Shown here: positions 63,894 to 64,000 of the stretch, piece by piece
Position numbering within the stretch: position 1 is the stretch's first letter
Layout: each line of letters starts with the position of its first letter
Assembly: GCA_963751245.1 (NCBI GenBank)
Contig: CAVVTR010000011.1
Span: 65,743-129,742 of the forward strand
Reading direction: 5' to 3'
Source: CAVVTR01 sp963751245
GTDB taxonomy: Bacteria > Acidobacteriota > Thermoanaerobaculia > Thermoanaerobaculales > Thermoanaerobaculaceae
DNA length: 64,000 bases
Translations under genes and position numbers: made by a program
Notes under the pieces: generated by a model
Databases searched by the model: none
What the model was told of the DNA's origin: nothing
Seen by the model: only the letters and a program-made list of their open reading frames with translations

Positions 63894-64000
63894 ATGCAGC
63901 GGACCCTCGGCGGCACCACACCCCGTTCCCCGGTCACCTCCACCACGATCCCGGCCAGGCGTTCGAGAGCGCCGCGGGCAGTCCTCGCGGCCGCGGCCGG
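63894..64000 (+). CDS. N-terminus of a secreted protein, cut by window edge
   Basis: ATG at 63894 follows CGGGAGGCG. The first 35 residues are a Thr/Arg-rich stretch (MQRTLGGTTPRSPVTSTTIP) leading into RAPRAVLAAAA, the start of a probable signal peptide hydrophobic core. The open frame runs off the window. No family can be given. Confidence 0.45.
   Translation, partial: MQRTLGGTTPRSPVTSTTIPARRSRAPRAVLAAAA

Overview
This is a very GC-rich (by eye about 70% or more), gene-dense chromosomal window of bacterial housekeeping and metal-handling genes. No phage, insertion sequence, rRNA, tRNA or CRISPR array was seen. Small exported proteins of a type common in Acidobacteriota metagenome bins, a pyruvoyl-type arginine decarboxylase, dodecin and the acylated arginine route point to an uncultured high-GC lineage such as Acidobacteriota (Thermoanaerobaculia-like). 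That placement is an inference and is weak.

Layout. 1-2118: two minus-strand family 2 glycosyltransferases, the first cut by the window edge. 2164-3949: proline catabolism gene pruA with its promoter, a late frameshift and a strong terminator. 3993-11234: LmbE-type deacetylase, a receiver-like/DUF4388/DegV fusion, a copper P-type ATPase and a ClC channel. 11548-25213: an envelope copper/silver island. It holds a diheme cytochrome, a cupredoxin-cytochrome pair, and a long minus-strand operon (Cys-rich exported protein, cusC, cusB, cusA, a PII-like regulator, a DUF3347 protein and three more exported proteins). 25315-39880: mixed housekeeping genes (ogt, maf, thioesterase, TPR protein, rarA, mutS, a GH3 enzyme, queC, metG, larA family, cyclase).

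40045-42641 is a polyamine operon: arginine to agmatine to putrescine, with a deoxyhypusine-synthase-like gene that probably makes homospermidine. 44964-58620 is an eleven-gene cluster in which every gene overlaps the next: argG, an unknown P-loop protein, argC, argD, argF', argB, argE', argH, argR, carA, carB. Its transcarbamylase is of the N-acyl-ornithine type, and the residue that separates acetyl- from succinyl-ornithine enzymes is Ala92. This predicts a succinylated arginine pathway like that of Bacteroidetes. No enzyme for the first acylation step is present.

58709-64000: a hypothetical gene, a MaoC-type hydratase, and a GNAT/NCS2-permease pair bracketed by two direct copies of a roughly 630-bp intergenic repeat of unknown nature. 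Next to these lie a REP-like hairpin and nested inverted repeats, then the start of a secreted protein at the right edge.

At least five genes (pruA, a TMEM175-like channel, cusA, cusB, the deoxyhypusine-synthase homologue) carry single-base indels that break conserved proteins. Sequencing or assembly error is the likeliest cause, and coordinates of these genes span the breaks. Several minus-strand genes and mutS have a -10-like hexamer only 6-9 bases before the start codon and no Shine-Dalgarno, suggesting leaderless transcripts.
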